A stretch of DNA of 27,246 bases from Nitrospirales bacterium (lineage in GTDB: Bacteria; Nitrospirota; Nitrospiria; Nitrospirales; UBA8639): NCBI GenBank assembly GCA_029261305.1, contig JAJDBO010000007.1, forward strand, positions 1 to 27,246, in the 5' to 3' direction. This document shows, one piece after another, positions 8,002 to 16,006 of the stretch (position 1 is its first letter; each line of letters starts with the position of its first letter). The position numbers and the translations under genes are program-made. Below the pieces are notes generated by a model that did no database searches, was not told the DNA's origin, and saw only the letters and a program-made list of their open reading frames with translations.

Positions 8002-9711
8002 TCAGGAATAAAGCATATCGATCGAGAAGCGAATGTTCTCATAGGTGCGCGTAAAGTCTTCTACCGTCCCGCCCACCGGGTCTTTAATATACAGGGAGAG
8101 TTTTGGGGAACACGAACCAAGGTAGAACAACTTTTTTTGGAGATCAGGAAACTGGCGTGAAATTTTTTCTTGGTTTTCTTGGTCAAAAAGAAAAATGATA
8201 CTTGCTTGTTCCAATAGTTCTTTGGTGACGATTTGTGATCGATGCTCCTCTAAATTTATCTGGAAGGACTGAGCCGCTTCGATGGCTTCTGTTGGGCAGC
8301 TCCTTCCCTGCACAGGGAAGTATCCACAAGAGACAACTTGTACTGTTGGCGGACAGTGTTTTCGCGCATAGCCTTCGGCAAAAGGGCTGCGACAAATATT
8401 GCCTTTGCAGACAAACAGGATCTGTGTCGCGTTTCGCATATGAAAACGTATTGACCATTGATTAAATTTTTTAATCACCCTTCTCGGCCATGAGCCTTGC
8501 GTCAGGTATTTCGCGTTGGTCTTTTGAGCTTCAAGAAGAATATCTCGTACCTCCATGAGCCCGGGTTTGGTATCATCCCAAACAAACGTATCATTGCGTT
8601 CCCTCAACGATATCAGGTGCAGGGTTTCGTGAACGCCCTGAAAGATTGTCTGCACTTTCTCGGCTAAAGCTCTTTGTTGGCCAAACACATTATTTTTATA
8701 CCACGCAACATCCTTTTTGGTATTCCGCCCATATAATCCCACTCGATATTTTTGAGGGAAGTCTCGCCGACCTTTTACGAGCAACTCATAGAGATAGAGA
8801 GGAAAATCTGCTCCCGCGGCCACGGCCAATGGTAAGGATCCCCAAAATCGCCCGTTTAATTCCACAAATATCCATTGCCCTGATTGGCGATTGAACTTAA
8901 ATTCAACCATGGCTACTCCGGTATATTCCAAGGCCTCCATCAATACTTTTACATTGTGGTACATGGCAGAATGAAGGGGAACGGTCTTTCGATAGGAACT
9001 ACCTCCTCCATGTTTTGGCTCATGAATCCTCTCGTGTTGTAATCCAACAAGAACATTGCCGTGATCCACCAGAACCTCAATACCGACCCCTATGCCACGA
9101 AAGTATTCTTGAACTTGGAATGGGCCATGCCTCAGAAAATCCTGGGAAACCATTTTAAAATGGTCAGGGTTTGAAGAGAATTTTACATATTGTTTTTGAC
9201 GAAGGTTTTGAGGTGTAAAGGAGGATTTGGGTTTCATCACAAGGGGCCATTGCCAATCGCCTTCTATGATCTCTTGAATCTGACCCTCCTGGACCACGAC
9301 CTGTTCTTTGGGAAGGTTGAGGCCCAATCTTTTGGCTATCTGGTTCATTTGAATTTTATCCATGGCCAATTCAAATGTACGATCGCTCAGCAAGTAAATG
9401 TTCCCAATGAGTTCCAAATCCATCCTATGCTGTTGGAGAGGGATCGAGGCTGGATCGCTGCAAGGAATGATTAGATCGAAACGCTCAGAATTCATGATAG
9501 AGATGAGCACGTGTTTCCAACAATGATCAGTTTCTGAATAGGCAGGAATATCATGGATACGTTTCACATATTTGGAAAATGAGATTACGGATTTAGGGAT
9601 ACACCACCCAAGATGAATCTCTATGTTGTTTCTTCCTAAGGATCGGACGACCGACAACCCACTTCGATCATCAACCCCTAGTAATAAAACTTTTTCCGAT
9701 GAGGAACTCAT
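8002..9711 (-). CDS. ATP-grasp ligase fused to a low-molecular-weight tyrosine phosphatase domain
   Basis: The 569-residue protein joins two enzymes. Residues about 5-320 form an ATP-grasp protein of the carbamoyl-phosphate-synthase-like type: a pre-ATP-grasp Rossmann part (KVLLLGVDDRSGLSVV), a lysine in PLVMKPKSS (about 160), Glu in QVQEYFRG (about 202), and the metal/ATP ligands MVEFKF (about 270) and FVELNGRFWG (Glu 284, Asn 286). Residues about 428-569 form a complete LMW-PTP: the C-x5-R loop CKGNICRS (Cys 435, Arg 441) after ILFV, and the general-acid Asp in KDPVGG (about 544). Between them lies a helical linker of about 100 residues. The ligase could join an amino group to a carboxylate on the glycan or a precursor. 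LMW-PTPs in capsule loci normally dephosphorylate the tyrosine kinase that controls polymerisation. A joint role is inference. It starts four bases after the deacetylase stop, so the two are likely co-translated. Confidence 0.85.
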   Translation of the reverse strand: MSSSSEKVLLLGVDDRSGLSVVRSLGRNNIEIHLGWCIPKSVISFSKYVKRIHDIPAYSETDHCWKHVLISIMNSERFDLIIPCSDPASIPLQQHRMDLELIGNIYLLSDRTFELAMDKIQMNQIAKRLGLNLPKEQVVVQEGQIQEIIEGDWQWPLVMKPKSSFTPQNLRQKQYVKFSSNPDHFKMVSQDFLRHGPFQVQEYFRGIGVGIEVLVDHGNVLVGLQHERIHEPKHGGGSSYRKTVPLHSAMYHNVKVLMEALEYTGVAMVEFKFNRQSGQWIFVELNGRFWGSLPLAVAAGADFPLYLYELLVKGRRDFPQKYRVGLYGRNTKKDVAWYKNNVFGQQRALAEKVQTIFQGVHETLHLISLRERNDTFVWDDTKPGLMEVRDILLEAQKTNAKYLTQGSWPRRVIKKFNQWSIRFHMRNATQILFVCKGNICRSPFAEGYARKHCPPTVQVVSCGYFPVQGRSCPTEAIEAAQSFQINLEEHRSQIVTKELLEQASIIFLFDQENQEKISRQFPDLQKKLFYLGSCSPKLSLYIKDPVGGTVEDFTRTYENIRFSIDMLYS

Positions 9712-9715
9712 ATCG

Positions 9716-10789
9716 TTAAGACGGTCCTCTGGGGTGGAGGTGATCAGGCTTCATTCTCATTGTCTTGGAAAACTCTGAAAGGGTAGCCCCAACAAAGCTT
9801 TTGGCAATTTCATCAAACACACAATGGAGATCCTCATACAACGCTTCTATAGAAGATTCAGTCGGGAACGTGGGGCTTCCCTTCGGCATCAATTCCGAGG
9901 AATGCAACATAAATTCTATGTAGGGCCTTTCCCAACGACGACAGTGTTGCACGATGCGGATGAGATCCTGCAGGTTCCTGCCATTTGGGCGAAGCCTCAA
10001 TACGGGAAAGGCTCGGCTCAACTTTTTCTTGTATTTGGGAAATCGGTCTAATAGTTTTTGCATGACTAAAAATAACGTTCGACCAGGCTGAATAATGGTC
10101 ATTGGGATTTCAAGAATTGAAGAATTGCCGGAACGACTGATATTTTGGATGTCGAGGAAATAGGCTTGGTTCGGAAAATTCGTATAGTCAGTCCCCCCTG
10201 GACCTGAGGGATCCCCCAGATGGTGTTGATGGGAGGTCAAGGGCGTCACCGAACAATCTACCAAATAGCCATGTTGGGCAAGGATGTGAGCATAGGTTTC
10301 ATTAAAACTCCATCGTCCTGCTCGATGGCTCGTCATCTTGGTTCCAAAGGTTTCCTCTAATATGTCCGTCATAATATGAATTTTTTGCTCCATAATATGC
10401 CGAGGGTACTCAATAAGGTAGGGATGGTAGGTAAAGTCATCTGATGTTAAATGGATAAGTGGAGGGGAATTCCAGGCGTGGAGGTGCATCCCAATTTCCC
10501 CCGTTCCCTGTTTTAATAAATCTTTTCCAAAATCTTGAAAATCTGGACAGATAGCCATTTCATAATTCGTGAGATAGGTAGGCTTGAATCCGTAAGACTC
10601 ACAGAGGGTTTGAAACCGATGAAGATACTGGGCATTGTGGGTAGTAATGGTTTTGGTTCTCGCCCAAAGGTTGTCCCCTTCGGTGTCAATAGTGATGAGA
10701 AAATTCGGGGTGCTCTTTTGAGAGGATATCGAGCGATTTCTTTCTGGGAGGAGGGGCGAATGGCTACGCATGGCATTCATCTCGTTCAT
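9716..10789 (-). CDS. NodB-like polysaccharide deacetylase family protein
   Basis: The product is about 357 residues with the (beta/alpha)-barrel deacetylase motifs. Motif 1 is LITIDTEGD (Asp about 35). The metal-binding His pair is in GEIGMHLHAW (about 102 and 104). Motif 3 is SHRAGRWSFNE. A late motif, EFMLHSSEL, carries the second catalytic His. By family it removes N- or O-acetyl groups from amino sugars using a divalent metal. No signal peptide or membrane helix is visible. It would therefore act in the cytosol, on a lipid-linked or nucleotide-linked intermediate rather than on exported polymer. The longest frame begins at a TTG (10807); I chose ATG 10789, which has a weak GGAG about 11 bases upstream. 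A further ATG lies at 10780. It is flanked by the alginate-lyase-family gene and the ATP-grasp fusion on the same strand. Confidence 0.84.
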   Translation of the reverse strand: MNEMNAMRSHSPLLPERNRSISSQKSTPNFLITIDTEGDNLWARTKTITTHNAQYLHRFQTLCESYGFKPTYLTNYEMAICPDFQDFGKDLLKQGTGEIGMHLHAWNSPPLIHLTSDDFTYHPYLIEYPRHIMEQKIHIMTDILEETFGTKMTSHRAGRWSFNETYAHILAQHGYLVDCSVTPLTSHQHHLGDPSGPGGTDYTNFPNQAYFLDIQNISRSGNSSILEIPMTIIQPGRTLFLVMQKLLDRFPKYKKKLSRAFPVLRLRPNGRNLQDLIRIVQHCRRWERPYIEFMLHSSELMPKGSPTFPTESSIEALYEDLHCVFDEIAKSFVGATLSEFSKTMRMKPDHLHPRGPS

Positions 10790-10863
10790 GCTTTCAATCG
10801 ACTCCAAGTCTTAGCGTTTCGAATAATCTTGAAAGACTATAAAGCTGTGTATGGTACTCGGTC

Positions 10864-12141
10864 CTAGGAAATGAGTGTTGGCCTGTCAGATTGTCCTCGA
10901 TCATTCGGGAAGTATATACAGTCTTCAAATTTCCCCTCATACACTCCCAATTGTTCTAAAGCCGCTCGATACCGGGATTCTCCATACACGATTTCTGCAA
11001 AGAGTAGTGGGATCTTCAAGTGCTTTGGTTCAACCGTCCCAATTTGTTCATAGGGCCATCGGGAAGGAGCCTTTACAAAGGGAAGCAAAAAATCTAAGGC
11101 CCTTTGAAGGCTACCGCCTTTCCATGCTTTGTAATGCCAAAGATCTATTCCAAGCTGATTTCCAAGAACCGCAAGCTGGAAAAATTTTCTTAGATTGTGG
11201 GTGGAGTAGTCCCAGCTTTTGGACCGACTGAGTTCAAAGGGTTGCATGCCATCTGCGGTAATCTGACTACCGATTCTTTTTTCAACGGAATGAGCCAAGA
11301 TATTCCTTGCCACCTGGGTTTTTCCACAAAATAATGCTCCGCTAGCAACATGGAGGTCGTAAGAAGTCCCATGATTATTGTTGGCCGAACACTCAGCCTT
11401 GCCGTGTTGGTGAGACAGCAACCAATCAATATACTCTGAAAACCATGCGACCAAAGCCTCGTGTCTTTCAGGCGGCCAGGCTGTTGATCCTTCTAGTAGG
11501 CCAACGGCGTCCACCAGATATATCAAACTGGTTCCATCGATGATTCCGGTTCCTCGACCTTCCGAACGTCCTGGAATGGCCTGGGCATAGCGAAGATTCG
11601 GATTCATTCGTGTCGAGGAATCCAAAAAAAACACCTGTAGTAGGCTCGCGGCTTTATGACTGAATGCCTCATCATGGGTTAAAAAATAGGCGAGGCCTAA
11701 GGTAGACACCGCCTGAATCATGTTATGAAGGGTCCTTCGATCGGAGATGGATTCACTATCTGGATTGGCCAGGCCATCTTTTCGGATAAAAGGTAACCCA
11801 TCGAGAGAGCTTGGGTTCGGCCACCAGTATTGTCCGGTGCTAAAGTAATCCTGCTTGTCCCCACTAGGTGGTGTATGGTTTTTATGAACAATGGTAAAAG
11901 CCTCTTGAGCTATCAGGGTATTGGATTTTTGTAAAAGATCCGTAATGTTTTCCTTGAATCTGGGATTTCCTGATGCCCATACTTTCTTGATCTCTAATAG
12001 TCTCCGTGGGTTTATTAAAAAGACACGTGGTCTTGATACTTCAAGAAATGGTTCTTCCAACTTCAATTGAGGAAAAGATACCTTTTCCATCCATTTCTCA
12101 GGAAATTTTGTAATTCTAGATATCCAGGAAAACATATTCAC
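10864..12141 (-). CDS. Alginate lyase family protein
   Basis: The 425-residue protein carries the hallmarks of the alginate_lyase (AlgL-like, alpha-toroid) family. These are DYFSTGQYWWPNP with LPFIRKDG (about 100-125), RYAQAIPG, the active-site NNNHGTSYD (about 253-261, with catalytic Asn and His), and ADGMQPFELSRSKSWDYS (about 290-307, with Arg and Tyr). Members cleave uronic-acid-containing polymers by beta-elimination, and in biosynthetic loci they clear mislocalised polymer from the periplasm. Here the N-terminus (MNMFSWISRITKFPEK) is basic and amphipathic, not a normal signal peptide, which is odd for the family. The GTG start at 12141 is supported by GGTGAT, a perfect anti-Shine-Dalgarno match, six bases before it; an ATG follows two codons later at 12135. 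It is the first gene of the reverse tailoring group. The true substrate is unknown. Confidence 0.86.
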   Translation of the reverse strand: MNMFSWISRITKFPEKWMEKVSFPQLKLEEPFLEVSRPRVFLINPRRLLEIKKVWASGNPRFKENITDLLQKSNTLIAQEAFTIVHKNHTPPSGDKQDYFSTGQYWWPNPSSLDGLPFIRKDGLANPDSESISDRRTLHNMIQAVSTLGLAYFLTHDEAFSHKAASLLQVFFLDSSTRMNPNLRYAQAIPGRSEGRGTGIIDGTSLIYLVDAVGLLEGSTAWPPERHEALVAWFSEYIDWLLSHQHGKAECSANNNHGTSYDLHVASGALFCGKTQVARNILAHSVEKRIGSQITADGMQPFELSRSKSWDYSTHNLRKFFQLAVLGNQLGIDLWHYKAWKGGSLQRALDFLLPFVKAPSRWPYEQIGTVEPKHLKIPLLFAEIVYGESRYRAALEQLGVYEGKFEDCIYFPNDRGQSDRPTLIS

Positions 12142-12147
12142 TATAGG

Positions 12148-12153
12148 ATCACC
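12148..12153 (-). promoter_or_regulatory. Ribosome binding site deciding a GTG start
   Basis: GGTGAT on the reverse strand is complementary to the 16S rRNA tail and lies six bases before GTG 12141. It lies twelve bases before ATG 12135. The spacing favours GTG as the start of the alginate-lyase-family gene. Confidence 0.5.
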
Positions 12154-12271
12154 GTCAATTCATACATTCTTTCAGCTATAAAATGAAATAGAGATCATGA
12201 AAGGTTTTAGTTGAGTCAGGTCTTGCGCGTTTCCACAAAAGGCATGTGGGAAGTTTCGTCATGAGAGCTGC

Positions 12272-12557
12272 TTAGGCATGTGGTAGCGAAGATGTCTTCC
12301 GAGATTTTCTGAACCCATGAATCCGTCCCGATTGAAGGGCTAAATAATACCAGGCATCAAAACGGTTTTTGTATTGAGAAGAAAAGGTTGTGCGTAGACA
12401 ATTTCTCAAGAGTTCACCCCATTTTTTCCACATCTTCGATCACAATAGTTTTACGATAGATAGAGGGTTTCCGACAGCGAAATAAAGAGTCCAGCGTTCG
12501 CCGAAGTAAATCCGGTCTGCCTGCGGTTGGAATGACCACAATGAGAGAAGAAGCCAT
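12272..12557 (-). pseudogene. GT2 glycosyltransferase remnant with only its two ends left
   Basis: From ATG 12557 the reverse strand encodes MASSLIVVIPTAGRPDLLRR and continues for 47 codons to a TGA at 12414. I count 36 of its first 42 residues as identical to the start of the intact GT2 at 12688-13635. In a second frame, shifted by one base, 12274 back to about 12427 encodes a segment with FDAWYYLALQSGRIHG, ending at TAA 12272-12274. It matches the C-terminus of the same intact protein (about 20 of 40 residues identical, including RTT, FDA and SGRI). About 220 central residues of the paralogue are missing between the two parts, including the D-x-D region. So this is a broken tandem paralogue: an internal deletion plus a frameshift. 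The short N-terminal peptide could still be translated, but it would lack a catalytic core. Confidence 0.82.
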
Positions 12558-12629
12558 GGTGCCGCCTAAAAAGTCTGTGCTCCCTTGGAAGGTATCGTTG
12601 GGATTTTCAGAGATTTCAATCTCTATATT

Positions 12630-12667
12630 TTATTGATCACTATCTGCAATCGGGTAGTGATCAATAA
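12630..12667. repeat. Perfect 13-bp inverted repeat
   Basis: TTATTGATCACTA (12630-12642) and TAGTGATCAATAA (12655-12667) are perfect reverse complements around a 12-base loop. Each arm holds the palindrome TGATCA. It begins about 20 bases beyond the stop of the reverse-strand GT2 and lies before the pseudogene. The transcript would form a strong hairpin there, but no T-run follows on either strand, so it is not a standard intrinsic terminator. A 3'-end stabilising hairpin, a protein site or a relic of the rearrangement that damaged the pseudogene are possible. A smaller AGAGAT/ATCTCT pair lies nearby at 12609-12624. Confidence 0.7.
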
Positions 12668-12687
12668 TTACATTACCGTCAAATGTC

Positions 12688-13635
12688 TCAATCATTTTTT
12701 GAAAGAGTGAGAGAGGGATGGTGGGGAGATTTCCAAGCTCCCCAAATCCGTCCTGATGTTTTGGCCAAATTAAACCGGGCATCGAAATGGACCTTGGAAT
12801 CAGAGTTGAGAGTCGTGCGTATGAATTTCCCTAACAATTTTAGCCAAGTGACCAACAGCCAAGTTCGAATTCCCCAAACCCTTCTCCCAGGCTTTGTATC
12901 AAAATATCCTGAACTGACTCCTCGTCGATAGGCTCGTTGAAGCGTCCATTGGCGAGAACACCGAATCCTAGGAATAAAATGCCAAACCATGGCGTTGGGA
13001 ATATAGACTTGTTGGACTCCATAGTCGAAAAGGCGAATGTGCATATCAGATTCTTGCCCCGTGCTTTTGATGGCGGAGCCAGGTCCGACATCCGTGTTAA
13101 ACCCACCGAGACAGAGAAGATCATTCCCAAAGGCTGCCCAATTAAAACCGAGAAACGGTTGTAATTTTTCTTGAATGATATTTTCTGGTCCAGATCCCAA
13201 ACTGAGTCCAATAGCCGATGAGGGTAAATATGTTTTGAGCCATGCCGGAGGTGGCTGTTCATAATCTACCCCTGTTGGCCCTCCGTAAAATTGTCCGCCT
13301 TCAACTCCGGTGGCAGCTTCAGCATAGGCACACAGAGTTTCCGGATGGATACGGACATCATCATCCGTAAAATAAATGAGAGAGTCTCGTGCCATTTCAA
13401 GTACGGTATTCAGGGCATGGCTTTTATTGCCAAGGGGTTCATAAAAGTATTGTGTGGCGAGCGAGGCCTGATAAGCCTTCGCAATATCTTCTGCCCCTGC
13501 CCTTGTCCCATTTTCGATGACTAGAGTCTTTCTAAAAATCGATGGTTTCCGACAGTGGGATAACGATTCCAGCGTTCGCCGAAGTAAATCGGGTCTGCCC
13601 GCAGTTGGTATGACTACAATGAGAGAAGAAGCCAT
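12688..13635 (-). CDS. Glycosyltransferase family 2
   Basis: The product is a GT-A glycosyltransferase of about 315 residues. It opens with SLIVVIPTAGRPDLLRRTL, has the nucleotide-sugar loop LVIENGTRAG, and a metal-binding YFTDDDVRIHPE with D-D-D. An LCLGGFNTDVGPG block, GQESDMHIRLFD (acceptor-side acidic motif) and a basic C-terminal region follow. No membrane segments are evident. The open frame extends 30 codons further to ATG 13725, but 13635 is the better start. GAAGG lies seven bases before it, and the damaged paralogue at 12557 shares sequence only from this Met onward. A hairpin lies in the extra upstream part. The gene is divergent from the ABC exporter. It stands between the exporter and the pseudogene copy, so it may be a separate transcription unit from the tailoring group downstream. 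Confidence 0.88.
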   Translation of the reverse strand: MASSLIVVIPTAGRPDLLRRTLESLSHCRKPSIFRKTLVIENGTRAGAEDIAKAYQASLATQYFYEPLGNKSHALNTVLEMARDSLIYFTDDDVRIHPETLCAYAEAATGVEGGQFYGGPTGVDYEQPPPAWLKTYLPSSAIGLSLGSGPENIIQEKLQPFLGFNWAAFGNDLLCLGGFNTDVGPGSAIKSTGQESDMHIRLFDYGVQQVYIPNAMVWHFIPRIRCSRQWTLQRAYRRGVSSGYFDTKPGRRVWGIRTWLLVTWLKLLGKFIRTTLNSDSKVHFDARFNLAKTSGRIWGAWKSPHHPSLTLSKND

Positions 13636-13705
13636 GGTATGGCCTTCATAATCGGGACAAGAACAGAAAGACGTTGACAGTTGAATAGAGTATGAGAAAC
13701 TACCC

Positions 13706-13724
13706 TGAATAAGATTTTTATTCA
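13706..13724. repeat. Small 7-bp inverted repeat in the GT2 leader
   Basis: TGAATAA (13706-13712) and TTATTCA (13718-13724) are perfect inverted copies around five bases. On the reverse strand the element lies about 70 bases before the preferred GT2 start. It could be an operator or leader hairpin in the divergent region shared with the ABC exporter. It is short and may be chance. Confidence 0.3.
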
Positions 13725-13884
13725 ATCTTGATCAAAAGCTCTGCCCATAGACGGCGCCTTTCCCTTTTTCAATGGGAACGGCATTCCTAAGATTGTCGAG
13801 TGGCAAAAACATTGTCCAGGCTTCTGGTTTAGTGTCACACCTGGTGAGTTTTTGATCGCAGGAGATATACCGTGAATATTAGCC

Positions 13885-15723
13885 ATGTCTGACACAGTTC
13901 GGATAAAAGAATTTTACAAGTTTATTCAAGGTGCACGTTGGGCCTTGAACATTATCCGGGAAAACCATTCCTCGTTTGTGGGAGGCTTGGCCATGACCAC
14001 ATTGGTGTGTGGTGTATTCCCTGCAGCCTCTGCGCTGGTGATTAAAGGATTAATCGATGCCGTCATTGAAGTGAATAACCAACAAGTTCAAACCATGAAT
14101 TCCATTATTCCTTGGATTGTGGCGGGAATGGGGATCATGATCATTGAAGCGGTCAGTCGACTATTGCATAAATATTTGATGAGGAAATTGGGCGATGACA
14201 TGAACATCGTGATTAATTGTAAAATCATGAATCATGCATCACAACTTGATTTAATATGTTTTGAGAACCCTCGCTTTCAAGATCTCTTCCATCAAGCTCG
14301 GAAAGGTTCTGCCCCACATTTCACCAAATTTGTGGCAGATTCGTTTAACCTTTCCAAGCATTTCATTCAGGTAGTGTCTCTCGTAGGCATTTTGGTCATC
14401 ATCGAACCATGGGTGATTCCGATATTAGCACCCATTACCATGATGCACCTCTGGTTTCAATGGAATCTCATGAAAGGACAATTTTCAGATGAGAAAGGCC
14501 GGGCAAGGAATCATCGTTGGGCCCAGTACTTTACGAGCTTATTGACCAATCAGACGACCATGCCGGAAATCAAACTTCTCGGGTTGGCCCCGGTCCTGGT
14601 CCGAAAATTTCGTTCGATTTTTACGGATTTTCGAAATCAGAAAGTCCGGAGGTATTTTACTGAATTTATCGGAGGATCCTTTTTTGCGGTTTTCATGGGC
14701 ATCGCGATTTTTGGCATCTTTTTGAGAGTGGTCCATCAGGCCGTTGGGGGAGTCTTAACCGTAGGAGATATTGCCATTTTTGGATTGGCAGGCATGCGGC
14801 TTGGCGGGGCGTTAGAGTCATTGGTATTGCAGAGTGCACGTGGGTTAGCCAATCTTCTGTATATTGCCAATCTTCAAGAGTTTCTCAAGGTCAAACCGGA
14901 AATGAAATCCTTGCACGGGTTGGTTCCCTCGTCCTCTAGGGGAGCCATTGAATTTCGGAATGTCTCGTTCACCTATCCGGGGGCCGAACTGCCGACTTTG
15001 ACCAATATCACGTTCCACATTGAACCGGGTGAAACTATTGCCTTGGTTGGAAGAAACGGCGGAGGAAAAACGACTCTTGTGAAACTCTTGGCTCGATTGT
15101 ATGACCCTGAGGAAGGCAATATTTTTTATGATGGAGTCGATCTGCGAAATTTATCCCTGTCTTATTACCACAGCCAAATTGCTTTTCTTTTTCAAGGAAC
15201 CAGAGTGTTCGAAGCCACGGCGTTGGATAATATGGCATTTGGCGATTGGCCACGTCTAAAGGGCGAACGAGATCATATCCAAGATCTTGCCCATCAGATT
15301 GGGGTCGATACATTAATCGAGAACATGCCTAACGGATATGACACCCATCTTGGTCGGCAATTCGGAGAATTCGATGTTTCGGGAGGACAATCCCAAAGCA
15401 TTGCGCTGGCACGGGTCATTGCACGCAATGCCCACATTCAGATTCTAGATGAACCCACGTCTCATCTTGATGCCAAAACCGAATATGAATTGTTTCGTTA
15501 CATTCAGGAACAGGCAAAAAGTAAAACCACCATTCTGGTCTCTCACCGTTCTTCGACGGTGCAAATGGCCGATAAAATTTTTATGATTGATCACGGCCAA
15601 ATCGTGGAACAAGGAACCCACCAAGAACTTCTCGCTCTCCATGGTCAGTATGAGCGGTTATTCGGATCTCAACAGAAACGAGTGGTTCATCATGGGGCAA
15701 ACCCTACCATTTCCTCAATCTAG
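13885..15723 (+). CDS. ABC exporter half-transporter (fused permease and ATPase), MsbA/PglK-like
   Basis: The 612-residue protein has an N-terminal permease of about 330 residues with several hydrophobic helices (for example around MTTLVCGVFPAASALVIKGL and VSLVGILVIIEPWVIPI) and a C-terminal ATPase. ATPase motifs are complete: Walker A GRNGGGKTT (about 388-396), Q-loop FLFQGTRVFEAT, signature VSGGQSQSIALAR (about 497), Walker B IQILDEPTSHLDA (about 520) and the switch His in LVSHRSS. The Walker A has GGGK, close to the usual GSGK. The full exporter forms as a homodimer in the inner membrane. In a glycan locus without a visible Wzx flippase, the likely job is flipping a lipid-linked oligosaccharide, as PglK does, though lipid or peptide export cannot be excluded. 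The ATG at 13885 lacks a good ribosome site; an AGGAG sits about 20 bases upstream. It is divergent from the GT2 and followed by a radical SAM gene. Confidence 0.9.
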   Translation: MSDTVRIKEFYKFIQGARWALNIIRENHSSFVGGLAMTTLVCGVFPAASALVIKGLIDAVIEVNNQQVQTMNSIIPWIVAGMGIMIIEAVSRLLHKYLMRKLGDDMNIVINCKIMNHASQLDLICFENPRFQDLFHQARKGSAPHFTKFVADSFNLSKHFIQVVSLVGILVIIEPWVIPILAPITMMHLWFQWNLMKGQFSDEKGRARNHRWAQYFTSLLTNQTTMPEIKLLGLAPVLVRKFRSIFTDFRNQKVRRYFTEFIGGSFFAVFMGIAIFGIFLRVVHQAVGGVLTVGDIAIFGLAGMRLGGALESLVLQSARGLANLLYIANLQEFLKVKPEMKSLHGLVPSSSRGAIEFRNVSFTYPGAELPTLTNITFHIEPGETIALVGRNGGGKTTLVKLLARLYDPEEGNIFYDGVDLRNLSLSYYHSQIAFLFQGTRVFEATALDNMAFGDWPRLKGERDHIQDLAHQIGVDTLIENMPNGYDTHLGRQFGEFDVSGGQSQSIALARVIARNAHIQILDEPTSHLDAKTEYELFRYIQEQAKSKTTILVSHRSSTVQMADKIFMIDHGQIVEQGTHQELLALHGQYERLFGSQQKRVVHHGANPTISSI

Positions 15724-15799
15724 CTCCCGTACTCAAAATTTACATTAGATTAGATTCTACAGAAGAGCGCAGGTTCCCTACCAAGTCTCTCCACACTTT

Positions 15800-15829
15800 T
15801 TGACGGGTGACTCATGTGTCGCTCATATT
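15800..15829 (+). promoter_or_regulatory. Possible promoter for the radical SAM gene
   Basis: A -35-like TTGACG (15800-15805, one mismatch) and a -10-like CATATT (15824-15829, two mismatches) are 18 bases apart, in the 283-base gap after the ABC exporter gene. The leader would be about 170 bases. The match is moderate. No terminator is seen between the two genes, so read-through from the exporter is also possible. Confidence 0.28.
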
Positions 15830-16006
15830 CCTGTGAACCACGATGTCTTAAAAATGGTAAATTTTCCGTGTGTTTTATTCGCAGTTCTTTTATGATGACC
15901 AACGACAATAGGGGCTCGATCCATTTCAGAGTGAATAAGTTTCAAGATAGTCTCGACGCTATGGGAATCATCTCGTGATCATAGGTGTCGAAAAGAAATT
16001 CGCGCT

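Noticed and set aside
12840..13262. Long reverse-strand open frame of 140 codons
   Set aside because: It lies inside the intact GT2 gene in another frame of the same strand, and its translation shows no family motif.
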